The notes below the pieces were generated by a model that made no database searches, was not told the origin of the DNA, and worked only from the letters and a program-made list of their open reading frames with translations. DNA of 64,000 nucleotides from Circinella minor. Lineage: Eukaryota > Mucoromycota > Mucoromycetes > Mucorales > Lichtheimiaceae. Shown here piece by piece: positions 1 through 11,149 of the stretch. The first letter of the stretch is position 1; each line of letters begins with the position of its first letter. A program made the position numbers and the translations under genes. The stretch spans positions 124,001 to 188,000 of the forward strand of contig JAEPRB010000017.1 of assembly GCA_016758965.1 (NCBI GenBank), in the 5' to 3' direction.

Positions 1-1
1 T

Positions 2-190
2 GATAACTTCGAAAGCCATTGCATTGATACCGGAGATGAAACTAATGATGTTGAAAAAGAAAATGACAATGGTCAAAATACAATAGTACGTATTCCCACT
101 CAGTTTGTATTGTTGAAACATAACAAAGTCAAATGTGTTCTAGGCCAAGATGATATTAACTATCGTCTAGCAATGAAATATTCAAGCTAG
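2..190 (+). CDS. 3' end of an unidentified protein-coding gene (partial)
   Basis: An open frame enters from the left edge and ends at a TAG at 188-190, giving a 62-residue C-terminal tail. It starts with an acidic, Asn/Asp/Glu-rich stretch and ends in a mixed segment with VLLKHNKVKC and the final residues MKYSS. No splice acceptor is needed inside it. I do not recognise the family. It could be the last exon of a cellular gene or the end of a mobile-element ORF. It lies only 185 bp upstream of the next gene on the same strand. Confidence 0.45.
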   Translation, partial: DNFESHCIDTGDETNDVEKENDNGQNTIVRIPTQFVLLKHNKVKCVLGQDDINYRLAMKYSS

Positions 191-375
191 TCGAACTTAG
201 TTCCTATATTTAATTATCGATTATGCTCTGTTATTTTAATACAGGGATATTAATGCAAGGAAACAAAATACCCGACAAATAAAAAAATGAAAAAGCGCAG
301 CAGGACTTTTTTTGTTTTATTTCTTTGATCTTTTTTCTTACACACAATATTTCTTTTTTTTTTTTATGACACAAA

Positions 376-2554
376 ATGAGCCAAGAATCAATCAATATAT
401 TGTCAACTTCGGTACACAATGTCAACGCTGCTTTACAGAAGCAAGATTTTGACATTGTCATTGAACAAACCACAAGAGGTCTTAATCAACTACATCAAAT
501 CCATTTTCATCTTTTATCAGCGCGTATTATAGCATATGAACAGAAAAATGAACTCGATCAAGCATATAGCGATTCCACTATAATGACAAATGAATTTCCC
601 AATTCTGCTTTAGGCTACATTCATACCACCAACATACTCATGAAACGCAGGAAATCTGAACAAGCTTTTACTACATGCAACAATGCACTTGAACAAGAAC
701 TTGTGGCCCCGTCGGACCCGAACTATGAAGACTTGATGCAACTTTATCGTAGCGTCATTGATCGACGTAAACAAAAAGAGAAAATTGATTTTATGAAGAT
801 ATTACCAAAAGAAATCGTGTCGATTATAGTGGAATATCTACGTATGGGAGAGAGGCTGATATGTTTGAACGTTTCGCAGCGTTGGCGACAAACCATTCTT
901 GATTGTCCGAATGCTCTATGTTCATGGATATTAGGACCATTCAGTGCACAAAGAGATTTACGTGTTGGATATGAAAATGTACAGTTGATAAGCGAATATC
1001 TTCGAGAACTACATATATTTCTTCTTGAATCGGATCAAGAAGCATTTAAGGCAGTAGTCAACATGCTTGATAATGTGAAATTCGATCATCTTCGTACATT
1101 TAGTCTTTATGGTAAGATTAATACATGCTTTTAGTGGTGTGTTTTTAGATCTCCTCATACTTGACTTTTTTTTTACTTCTTTTTTTGCTTCTTCTAAACA
1201 TGTATATATATATATTAATACAAAAATAGCAAGTTCAATTGATCGTGTTCGTTTGTGGAAAGTCTTGGATAATTCGAAATATACTTTGGAAGAGCTTTAT
1301 TTTACATTTGCATCAACAAGGATAAGCTTTGTTGATATTATTAGTAGGTGTAAAAATATCAAAAATCTCACTTTTGACACAACAAGGCCACTTGGGTATA
1401 GTAACAACCCACCTTTACCACTTTCCCTTACACATCTTAAAATTCATGCGGAACAAATTGGAAAAATGGAGTTACAAGCGGTATTGGAAACTGGAAAAAA
1501 TCTTCAAGAACTCACTATTGGTTATTGCCACGCCGGTTTATTGATGACTTTTACCAGATGGGGTAGTAAATCTCTTTATCATATTGTATTGAATCCCAAT
1601 CGATTTGATCCAGCGGACACTATACCTGAATATCAAAGGGCTTTGAAAGAACAGGAAGTCAAAAAAGTGAATTCTATGACAAAAAAATATATTACTAGTG
1701 GTAAAATGATTGGTGTCCATGATTGTGATGATGTTACTGCTCAGTTACTTCTACCACTATTGAAAAAGTATGAGCATACAACAGAAGCAATATCAGTGGC
1801 AGTTTCGCAAGAAGGTGATGAAGGACCACATTATTGGAGAGAATTTACTGGATATGGTACACCATTGATAAAATTTCTTAAATTAGGCATTACAGACAAA
1901 ACTGAGCCTATTTTTGCGTCTGTCATTCGAAATTGCCCTGCTCTTGAAGTTATCGAGTTCTGTGAATCAAGACTAACAGATATTACATTTGATGCTTTAC
2001 AGTCAATATCCAGCAGAGAAGAAGAGACAGGAGGATTAAGATGTTTTGTTATTAGAGGTGATGAAGATGGACCTAAAACAAGAGTAAGTGATAAAGGTTT
2101 AAGATCCTTCTTTGAATTTTATGCATCACTTGGTAAAAAATCCACATTGGAAGAAGTAAGGCTGGAATTTATCTCCGGTATTCAAGCATTCACTTTGCGG
2201 ACCTTATCACAAATCAAGAGTTTGAAACACATTAATTTGGCAGGCACTTTAGAAGAAAATGAAGAGGTGATGAATATCGCTATTCGTTCATTCTCAAATT
2301 CTTCATCGTTACCTTTACTTGAATATGTATCGTTTGATCAAATTCCAATTACAGACGAAGGTATTGAACAGATCGATTGTAAGCATATCAAACTGCATGG
2401 GTTGGATGATATTACAACAGCTGGAGTTGAAGCAATGATTAATAATTCAAACGTCTTGAAATATTTGGAAGTGGCAGGGTGTCAGGATGTTGAATATGAA
2501 CCCGTACTTAATTTAACAAAAATAAGTGGTATAAAACTTTCTTTTACTGTATAA
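376..2554 (+). CDS. TPR / F-box / leucine-rich-repeat protein, copy 1 (SCF substrate receptor, Dia2/Pof3 layout)
   Basis: Two exons, 376-1111 and 1230-2554, joined in phase 1 (intron GTAAGA...TAG), give about 686 residues. Residues ~10-125 are helical TPR-like repeats. An F-box follows at ~135-180 (core LPKEIVSIIVEYL, then NVSQRWRQTI). The rest is irregular leucine-rich repeats with the pattern LE-VIEFCESRLTDI. TPR, then F-box, then LRR is the layout of yeast Dia2 and fission-yeast Pof3, which recruit substrates to SCF ubiquitin ligases. The role here is inferred from that architecture only. The next gene is a diverged tandem paralogue with the same intron position. F-box/LRR genes are often expanded in early-diverging fungi, so orthology to Dia2 is not claimed. 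Confidence 0.82.
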
Positions 2555-2858
2555 TTGACTTTCTAGTATTACAATGAAACAAAAAAAAAATTGTATGGAT
2601 ATCATAAAGAGGGTGAACATATAATAGATTAAACGGGGGTACACATGTACCTATAGTATAATATGCAAATATATCAAATTGTTTAAATGGCTTAAAAATA
2701 ATATTTGTGTCAGTAATTTTTTTTCATCTATTATTATAAATAATCAAATCAATGCAAAATTTCAATTGAGTACCTTTTTTTTTTCGTTCCAGCTGTTCGT
2801 AGAAAAAAATAATTTCCACACAGATACACATAATACAAGCTTCTCTTTCTCTCCTACA

Positions 2859-5018
2859 ATGAATTATATACCACCAGTCGACTTCTCTGATCTGCAAGAT
2901 TTACTCTGTAATGCAGAAGACGCACTTGAAGAAGAACAATATGTTACTGCTATTCATAAAGCTGACAAAGCACACGAAGAATTGCGAAAAGTGTACCTGG
3001 ATATATTAAATATAAAGATCAAGGGACATTTAGGTCAAGGTCGGCTTGTGATTGCGCTGAACTATGCTGAAACATTAATAAAGGAATTTCCAGACTACAT
3101 TCCAGGATTTGAATTTATTGTTGACATTTTGATCAAGCAGGAAAAATTGCACAAGGCGATCGACATGTGCGACAATCTGATGACAAGAAGGCGTGTCGGA
3201 AAACGTCGTTATCGGTGGGATGATGATGCTGATTATGAAACTTTATTCAGGTTAAAGGAATATGCGATCCAAAGATTGAACAGCAGATGTGATTTTATGA
3301 AACAGCTTCCTCTGGACGTAATTGCACTTATTTTCGATGGATTTTCGTTTGATATGATCAGCATTTGTATGGATGTATCAAGACATTGGAGGGAGACTCT
3401 TATTCGAACCCCAATAACAAACAAATTACACAACTGGAATTATAGTATGGATTATGATCGAATTGGGTCGATTCAAAGCATACAATTACTTGGCAAATAT
3501 TTGAAAGGGTTGGAAGTACGAATACGCAACAATGTTCCTGAATATGTACACAAGAAGCAAAAATATCTATTCCAAAAAGTATCATTCTGTCAACTACGTT
3601 CACTCAGTATCAGTAAGTTCAAGATATTTTGCCTTATGATTTGCGGATCCATCTATGAGTAAAAAAAATGTCTAAATCTTAATTAATATTTAAAAAAAAC
3701 CCAAGGTGGTAGTAAAATCAACGAACTTTCATATCAACACACAATTACCAAGTTACTAGAAAACGCATGTAGTACATTGGAAGAAATCCAATTTAGTGGA
3801 CTCGATACTCACTTTTTTAATCAAGTTATTGAAATTTGTCCGAACATCAAAAAACTCTTCTTTAGTTCGTTTTCAAAAGAATTAACAATATACAATTTTG
3901 AAGGAAGAGAAAGGTCGCTATCGTTACTACAGTTAACGGATTTACGGATTTATACCACAAAGAATATCTCTAATCAAAACGTGGAATATATACTACGACA
4001 TGCAGTCAACCTCGAGCATCTTATGATTGGTCATTGTGATTCAAATGTCTTATCAGTACTACTTAAGCAGCGTCTTCAACACAACAATAAAAGACTACGA
4101 CGGATCTTTATCAACCCAGAAGATGCTTGTTATATGACAGATTATGATAAATATCGACCTTCTAGAAGATTTTATCGCGAAACAATAGATGTTCAACTAT
4201 GCGAAAATGTCACAGCTGGGTTACTTTTACCATTACTTAATGATATGATAGATCACATCAAAGGCTTTGCACTTACGGTAACAGGAGGAGGACGAGAAAG
4301 TCATTTGAAGGATTGGACATGCTTTTCCAACTTTGGGTCACCCAATATCCGATGCATGAATATTGGGTTTACATCAGCAACAGAAAGTATCTTCGCAAGT
4401 GTTATTCGTAATTGTCCGGCACTGGAAATGATTGAATTTCATCATGGAGCGAAACCGACGAGTATTATTTACAATGCATTGCAGTCATTGCCTACCTTAC
4501 ACTCCTTTACTATTAACAATGAGAAAACATGTAACACATTACCAAATTCGGTAAACAGTCGTGATTTATTAAACTTTTTTACACACTACGCCTCGCTCGG
4601 TGATCAGTCGACATTGGATGAAATACGCTTATGCCATATCGATGACCTTGATTTGGTGACTCTTTTGGAAATGACCGAAATAGAAACGTTAAAAGAAGTC
4701 GAATTATGTGATATCAACACCCCACACAATTTGCCTCTGGATCATCCAATTCAGGCGTTAAAGACTTTATCTTTACTCGAACGTATCGTGATTAAGATGG
4801 GTTATAGGGAAGTCACAGACGTAGGGATTCAACAACTAGATTGTAAAACAATTGAATTATCTTCATTAGAATATATTACCACAGAAGGAATCTCCAATCT
4901 TATAAAAAATTCTAGCAAATTAGAAGAGCTAAGAGTTTCCAATTGCGGGAATAATAGCATTCGTACCGATATTATTCAAACATTAGCAGAAGATAAAAAC
5001 ATTGTTTTTTCTCCCTAA
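2859..5018 (+). CDS. TPR / F-box / leucine-rich-repeat protein, copy 2 (tandem paralogue)
   Basis: Exons 2859-3612 and 3706-5018 (intron GTAAGT...AAG, phase 1) give about 688 residues. I chose the ATG at 2859 because the frame upstream is low-complexity 5' leader and the protein then starts level with copy 1. TPR-like helices occupy ~10-135 and an F-box ~143-185 (LPLDVIALIFDGF, then DVSRHWRETL), followed by LRRs. Several blocks match copy 1, for example SVIRNCPALE versus FASVIRNCPALEMIEF and the C-terminal 'DCKxIxLxxLxxITTxG' block. The conserved intron phase and position show a tandem duplication. It would act as a substrate adaptor for SCF ubiquitin ligase, with unknown targets. Confidence 0.82.
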
Positions 5019-5833
<815 letters not shown>

Positions 5834-6162
5834 TGTCGTAGCCTAAAAACAATGTCACTATCATTTCCCTTTTTGAATCTTGTCACACTACATATTATAA
5901 TTATGAGTCAACTTCCTGTTGCCATTCTAGTAATCATCATAGTATGTACTTTACTGCAATGACTCACATTTTATATCTCTTCTTGTAATTACATGTCATC
6001 CACATTATATACGTTATTATCATTATTAGAAAACATATAAATAGTCCTTGCTCATCAAATAATAAAGCGGTATCTTTTGAATTATATTTTTATCCTTTAT
6101 TATCATTTGTTATATTCTATTACTATTGGCTAAGGTATTGATCCGCCCAATTTATAACGACA
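5834..6162 (+). repeat. 5' LTR
   Basis: 329 bp, begins TGTCGTAGCC and ends ATAACGACA, matching 10821-11149 base for base on reading. It contains a TATAAATA box at 6036-6043 and an AATAAAG polyadenylation-like signal about 15 bp later, so it carries the element's promoter and 3'-end signals. Confidence 0.95.
6036..6043 (+). promoter_or_regulatory. LTR TATA box
   Basis: TATAAATA inside the 5' LTR (repeated in the 3' LTR), about 125 bp before the LTR end, at a fitting place to start the element's genomic RNA. Confidence 0.6.
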
Positions 6163-6164
6163 AC

Positions 6165-6182
6165 TGGTAGCGACAGAGGTTT
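6165..6182 (+). promoter_or_regulatory. tRNA primer-binding site
   Basis: TGGTAGCGAC starts two bases after the 5' LTR. Its complement ends GCTACCA, like the 3' end of fungal initiator methionine tRNA, which primes Ty1 and Ty3. The gag ATG follows immediately at 6183. The tRNA identity is inferred from the TGGTAGCG core only. Confidence 0.75.
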
Positions 6183-7316
6183 ATGTCTGATAACAAGAAC
6201 CCATACAAGAATCCTAATTTCCAAAACTATCGTACAAACCCTATTGATCAATTAATCGACGAAGACGAAGAAAATTTTACTACGACAAAACAAGAAATCA
6301 CTTTTGACCCTCCGTTCCCAAGAATGAATGAAGAATTAGCAAAACAAAATGCATTGATTATGCAGGCCTTAAACGCATTATTAGAACAACAAAAAATAGA
6401 TAAACCGCAAGAAAATAAATCAAAACAAGAGCCTAGTTTTAGTTTCCGCGCGCGTGTGCGTGAACCTGACACATATCATGGTGATCGCAATTTGGATGCC
6501 GCAATTGGTTGGATACGCTCTGTGGAACGTTACCTAGAAATGGTGGAATTGGAACAAACTCGTTGGATTGACTATACTGCTACCTTATTTCGGGAAGAGG
6601 CTGATACGTGGTGGCGCCAACAAGAATTGTTACATGCTAATGATGACTGGGTGGACTTCAAGAAACGTTTTTTGGCGAATTTTAGTCCTCCTAATCATCG
6701 ACAATTGGCTCGTGATCGTTTGGCAGCATTGGTCCAAACTGGTACTGTGGCCGACTATGTGACTCAGTTCCAAGCATCTTGGTCATCCGTACCCACGATG
6801 GGAGAAGAAGAAGCTTTGGATCGTTTTCAACGTGGTCTGCATCCTCAAATCCGATTACAAGTCATGACTCGTTTTCCTGAAACACCAGATGTAGCTATGA
6901 ATTTGGCGCTAGCAGTAGAAGCTGCTCAGCAACGTAGTCAAACTATTTTGGGTGAAGCTTCTCGTTTTCCTCCCCAACCGCAACATCCAATTCAACATCA
7001 GTTGACCCCCGAATATTTACGTACCTCTGGTGTTGCCCCAATGGACCTGGATGCTATTCATACAAGAGGACCAAGACAGTGGCGCTCGTCTGGTCGTGAT
7101 AGTTCCAATTGGCGTTCACAAGGCAATCAACGCGAAAGTCATGATCATGACAAAGAATGCTACAATTGCGGTGGTGTTGGTCATATTGCTCGTACTTGTT
7201 CTTCGCCTCGCCGATCCAACAAACAAGGCCGTTACATTAACCAACAAGGTCGTCAAGGTCAAGGTCAAGGTCAAGGCCGCTGGTTCCAGGGAAAAGGCCA
7301 AGCGCGTCGGGATTAA
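6183..7316 (+). CDS. gag: retrotransposon Gag (capsid/nucleocapsid)
   Basis: 377 residues. A charged N terminus is followed by a helical capsid region typical of retrotransposon Gag (around TWWRQQELL and ANFSPPNHRQLARDRL). Near the C terminus is a CCHC zinc knuckle CYNCGGVGHIARTC, then a Gln/Gly/Arg-rich tail. Gag packages the element RNA in virus-like particles. The ORF ends at TAA 7314-7316; pol is in the -1 frame relative to gag, and a slippery heptamer lies 19 bp before the stop. Confidence 0.93.
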   Translation: MSDNKNPYKNPNFQNYRTNPIDQLIDEDEENFTTTKQEITFDPPFPRMNEELAKQNALIMQALNALLEQQKIDKPQENKSKQEPSFSFRARVREPDTYHGDRNLDAAIGWIRSVERYLEMVELEQTRWIDYTATLFREEADTWWRQQELLHANDDWVDFKKRFLANFSPPNHRQLARDRLAALVQTGTVADYVTQFQASWSSVPTMGEEEALDRFQRGLHPQIRLQVMTRFPETPDVAMNLALAVEAAQQRSQTILGEASRFPPQPQHPIQHQLTPEYLRTSGVAPMDLDAIHTRGPRQWRSSGRDSSNWRSQGNQRESHDHDKECYNCGGVGHIARTCSSPRRSNKQGRYINQQGRQGQGQGQGRWFQGKGQARRD

Positions 7317-7333
7317 AAGGAGCCCCTTCGCGC
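7289..7333 (+). promoter_or_regulatory. candidate -1 ribosomal frameshift signal (slippery heptamer plus hairpin)
   Basis: In the gag frame the bases read CAG GGA AAA GGC, so 7289-7295 is G GGA AAA, a match to X XXY YYZ in the right phase. After a -1 slip the pol frame is open without a stop from 7295 to the pol ATG at 7364 and beyond. Six bases downstream, GCGCG 7302-7306 can pair with CGCGC 7329-7333. GGG 7309-7311 can pair with CCC 7324-7326 across a 2x2 internal loop. Pairing was judged by eye; function is inferred. Confidence 0.55.
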
Positions 7334-7363
7334 GCAATCTCATCCTTTAACCAATCCATTAAT

Positions 7364-10300
7364 ATGGTCCAGCCTGTTTCGTCCGTGGTGCCCGAAGGCG
7401 ACTTGATTAATTTATCAGATGATCATAACGCAGAATCGTCGGTGTTACAACAAACTTTAGAAGAAGATAGAAAATATTTTGATTCATTATTATCAATAAA
7501 AGAAACTGATTTGCCGCTGTATTTAATGTTGTGTAATGGCTGCTCTGTGAATGTTATGGTGGATTCGGGTGCAAGTGGGTGTTATGTAGCTCCACGAATT
7601 GCTGCTGGTTTATCAACTCGCTTGGTCCCAAATCGTGAAGTGGAAACGGCTGGTGGTCATGTATTGGCAATCAATCAACAAGTTACTCTACCATTGGATG
7701 CACAAGGTTATAAACACCAAACTGATGCTTATATCCTTGACACCAAGTTCGATATCATCCTAGGGCGCGATTGGCTCAAGCAAGTTCAACCGATACCTGA
7801 TTGGGATCTAGATACATGGAAAATTAGCAAGAATGGTCAAGATTACATCCTTCGTCCTCTCCATACTCGTCAAGTTCCTGAATTAGCTTACCTCATTTCA
7901 CATCGTCAAGTTCAGCGTTTGGAACGCCGCAAGAGGATTGACGATATGTTTGTTTGTTATGTCCATCCCAATAATAACAATGATGGTATTGCTTTGACCC
8001 ACGATGGTGAAAAACTGATGGCGGAATTTCCTGATGTCTTTCAAGACACGTTACCCGGGTTACCACCAGATCGCGGAATCGAACATATAATTGATACGGG
8101 CGATACTGCTCCTATCTCTCGCCCACCATACAAAATGAGTCCCTTAGAATTAGATGAATTGAAAAGGCAGTTGAAAGAGTTATTGGATCTACGTCTTATT
8201 CGTCCGAGTTCGTCGCCATGGGGAGCTCCCGTTTTATTTGTTCGCAAGGCAGGCGATCCATCGTCCGGAACACCACCGGCATTGAGACTCTGTATTGATT
8301 ATAGGGCGACTAATCGCGTGACAAAAAGGATTGACGTGCCGCTCCCACGTATTGACGAGTGTCTGGAACGTCTTCATGGTATGAAATACTTCTCGAAACT
8401 TGATTTGAAGTCAGGATATCACCAGCTTAAGATCCGGGAGGAAGACGTCGAAAAAACAGCGTTCAACACACGATATGGTTCCTTTGAATGGTTGGTTTTG
8501 AGTTTTGGCCTGAAGAACTCGCCTTCTGTTTTTCAAAAATGGATGAACAAGGTCCTTGGTGATTGTCTTGATAAGTTTGCTATGGTGTATCTCGATGATA
8601 TCTTGATTATGAGCCCAACTCGTGAAGACCATGAACGTCACGTCCGAGAAGTATTGCGTCGTTTCCAGGAAAACAAGATTATTGCCAATAAAAAGAAGTG
8701 CGAATTTTTCAAAACCGAGTTGGACTTTGTTGGGTATCAAGTTACTGCTGCTGGTATTCTACCTTCCAAAAAAAAGGTGAAGGCGATTCAAGACTGGCCC
8801 ATTTGTAAAAATGTTCAAGAGGTTCGTCAATTTATTGGTCTGGCGTCGCATTTCCGCCGGTGGATTCGTGGATTCTCGTCGTTAAGTTCTGTTTTGACTG
8901 ATTTAACAAAAGGAACAGGAATAAAGAAAAGAAGTATTGCGTGGACTCCAGAGTGCCAAGCCGCTTTTGATGAAATCAAGACCCGCCTGTGTGACGCTCC
9001 CATTTTAGTTGCTCCCAATCCAGAAGAACCCTATGTTATTGAGGTTGACTCGTCAGATTTTGCTGTTGGTGGCGTTTTGCTACAAAAGGGGTCAGATGGT
9101 CATCTTCATCCATTGGCATATGAGTCCAAAAAGTTATCCACCGCTGAACGAAACTATCCTGCTCAAGAACGAGAATTGTTAGCGATTCTACATGCTTTAC
9201 GCACTTGGCGGTGTTTTGTGGATGGTCGTCGTTACACAGTTTTTTCTGACCACCACCCACTCAAATATTTTCGCACGCAAACCAAGCCTACTCCACGTTT
9301 AACCCGATGGATTGCCGAATTGGAATTATATGATCCGGATATTCAGTATAAACCTGGTCGTGATAATCATGTTCCTGATCTATTATCAAGAAGGGATGGT
9401 TCTGCTTGTATCACCCAAGAACAATCCATGGAACCTGAGTTTTTATATGCTGTTCAATCCATTCAAGAATCAGATTGGCCCATGTTTTATGCATTGGATG
9501 AAGACAAATGGCCTCCTATGTATAAAGATCTCTTGAGTAAACATAAAGACAAATTTGTGGTTCGGAATCAGCAAGTTTTTCGTTTGGTGAAAAATGGTAA
9601 CCAGATTCAAGAAGTCCGTTTTGTTTTATTTGTTCGTCGTGCGGATCTGGTTCAAGATTTTCACAAGTCAGTTGGTCATGCTGGTAATCTTACTGTTTTT
9701 GACCTCATGCGCAACCGCTGGTGGTGGCCGGATATGCGTTCTGATATTCAAGGTTGGTTAGCTGCTTGTCCTCCATGTCAACTTGCTGCTAATGCTGATC
9801 GTAAGATCCACCATGCGCCTATGAAGCCATTGGCGGTCCCTCCTGCTTTTTCTCGTTGGCATTTGGATTTTGTCGGTGAACTACCCACAACTGTTAATGG
9901 TAATCGCTGGCTTCTTGTTGCTGTTGATTACGCCACTAATTGGACCATTGCTCGTGCTGTCCCAGACGCCACTGGTGAAGCTATTGCAAACTTCATTTAT
10001 GAAGAAATTGTGTTGCCTTTCTCTTGCCCCCATGAAATTTTGACTGATCGAGGAGCCAATTTTATGTCCAAAGTCTTAAATCTCTATTTGGGTCGTCTGC
10101 AAGTGAATCATTTACTTACCAGTGCCTTTCACGCAAGAACAAATTCCAAAGTTGAACGCACCAATGCTATTTTGAAACAGATGTTACGTAAATTTGCACA
10201 TGGTGAAATCCATCGTTGGGACCAATTTGTCCAACCTGCCGTTTTTGCTTGTCGAGTACGTAAGCATCGTACTCATGGTTACAGCCCCTATTTCTTGGTT

Positions 10301-10828
10301 TATGGTGTTGATCCCAAATTACCTGGTGATATCCTACCTCCATTTCTACAAGTCAAAGAACAAGAACCGCAAGAATCAGCCGTCGCCAAAGGTCGTGCTC
10401 GAGAGGTCCGTCAATTACGTCAAGCTCGTATGTTGGCTGAACAAAAGTTAACTGCTAATGCTGCCAAGGATAAAGCCAAATGGGATGCCATACTCAAACC
10501 ACAAAAATTTTCTGTTGGCGATCACGTCCTTATGCGCCATGAAAACAGGCTCAGTCTTGAATATAACTGGAAAGGCCCCTTTCAAGTACTTGCTGTCAAT
10601 CTGGATACCGATGTGTATCAGTTGCAAGATTTAAACGGCCAGATCTATCGTTCCTGGGTTCATACCGATCGCCTCCGCCCAATTCATGTTAATTCGACTG
10701 TGCCCACCACTCCATGGTTTCATCCTACTGCTGTCCGTGCTGCTGCCCGTGCAGAATTAAAAGCTGCTGGTCATATTGCTATGTTGTTCGAGGACGTACA
10801 ACCATCTGGGGAGGGGGTATTGTCGTAG
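7364..10828 (+). CDS. pol: retrotransposon Pol polyprotein (protease-RT-RNase H-integrase)
   Basis: 1154 residues from the first in-frame ATG, although the frame is open further upstream into gag. Aspartic protease core VDSGAS at ~66-71. Reverse transcriptase at ~260-440 with LDLKSGYHQLKI, FGLKNSPSVFQ and the catalytic YLDD at ~408. RNase H at ~540-680 (EVDSSDFAVGGVL, TVFSDHHPLKYF). Integrase has a zinc-binding region ending PPCQ, and the catalytic D, D, E in HLDFVGE, LTDRGANF and SKVERTNA. RT before integrase places it in Ty3/gypsy. No frame breaks. The stop TAG at 10826-10828 lies inside the first bases of the 3' LTR. Confidence 0.95.
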   Translation: MVQPVSSVVPEGDLINLSDDHNAESSVLQQTLEEDRKYFDSLLSIKETDLPLYLMLCNGCSVNVMVDSGASGCYVAPRIAAGLSTRLVPNREVETAGGHVLAINQQVTLPLDAQGYKHQTDAYILDTKFDIILGRDWLKQVQPIPDWDLDTWKISKNGQDYILRPLHTRQVPELAYLISHRQVQRLERRKRIDDMFVCYVHPNNNNDGIALTHDGEKLMAEFPDVFQDTLPGLPPDRGIEHIIDTGDTAPISRPPYKMSPLELDELKRQLKELLDLRLIRPSSSPWGAPVLFVRKAGDPSSGTPPALRLCIDYRATNRVTKRIDVPLPRIDECLERLHGMKYFSKLDLKSGYHQLKIREEDVEKTAFNTRYGSFEWLVLSFGLKNSPSVFQKWMNKVLGDCLDKFAMVYLDDILIMSPTREDHERHVREVLRRFQENKIIANKKKCEFFKTELDFVGYQVTAAGILPSKKKVKAIQDWPICKNVQEVRQFIGLASHFRRWIRGFSSLSSVLTDLTKGTGIKKRSIAWTPECQAAFDEIKTRLCDAPILVAPNPEEPYVIEVDSSDFAVGGVLLQKGSDGHLHPLAYESKKLSTAERNYPAQERELLAILHALRTWRCFVDGRRYTVFSDHHPLKYFRTQTKPTPRLTRWIAELELYDPDIQYKPGRDNHVPDLLSRRDGSACITQEQSMEPEFLYAVQSIQESDWPMFYALDEDKWPPMYKDLLSKHKDKFVVRNQQVFRLVKNGNQIQEVRFVLFVRRADLVQDFHKSVGHAGNLTVFDLMRNRWWWPDMRSDIQGWLAACPPCQLAANADRKIHHAPMKPLAVPPAFSRWHLDFVGELPTTVNGNRWLLVAVDYATNWTIARAVPDATGEAIANFIYEEIVLPFSCPHEILTDRGANFMSKVLNLYLGRLQVNHLLTSAFHARTNSKVERTNAILKQMLRKFAHGEIHRWDQFVQPAVFACRVRKHRTHGYSPYFLVYGVDPKLPGDILPPFLQVKEQEPQESAVAKGRAREVRQLRQARMLAEQKLTANAAKDKAKWDAILKPQKFSVGDHVLMRHENRLSLEYNWKGPFQVLAVNLDTDVYQLQDLNGQIYRSWVHTDRLRPIHVNSTVPTTPWFHPTAVRAAARAELKAAGHIAMLFEDVQPSGEGVLS
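10808..10817 (+). promoter_or_regulatory. polypurine tract for plus-strand priming
   Basis: GGGGAGGGGG lies 3 bp upstream of the 3' LTR and inside the pol reading frame, the expected place for the RNase H-resistant primer. Confidence 0.8.
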
Positions 10829-11149
10829 CCTAAAAACAATGTCACTATCATTTCCCTTTTTGAATCTTGTCACACTACATATTATAATTATGAGTCAACT
10901 TCCTGTTGCCATTCTAGTAATCATCATAGTATGTACTTTACTGCAATGACTCACATTTTATATCTCTTCTTGTAATTACATGTCATCCACATTATATACG
11001 TTATTATCATTATTAGAAAACATATAAATAGTCCTTGCTCATCAAATAATAAAGCGGTATCTTTTGAATTATATTTTTATCCTTTATTATCATTTGTTAT
11101 ATTCTATTACTATTGGCTAAGGTATTGATCCGCCCAATTTATAACGACA
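10821..11149 (+). repeat. 3' LTR
   Basis: 329 bp copy of the 5' LTR with no differences seen. The first 8 bases overlap the pol stop codon region. Flanking host sequence starts TGGCAAAGC. Confidence 0.95.

Larger units (their letters stand above)
5834..11149 (+). mobile_element. full-length Ty3/gypsy LTR retrotransposon
   Basis: A 5316 bp element with two 329 bp LTRs that I read as identical, a primer-binding site, gag with a zinc knuckle, pol in the order protease, reverse transcriptase, RNase H, integrase (the Ty3/gypsy order), and a purine tract just before the 3' LTR. LTR ends form the inverted repeat TGTCGT...ACGACA. Both ORFs are uninterrupted, so the copy is recent and could be competent. 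No target-site duplication is visible: the bases before are GCTAG and those after are TGGCA. No chromodomain was seen at the integrase C terminus. Confidence 0.96.
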
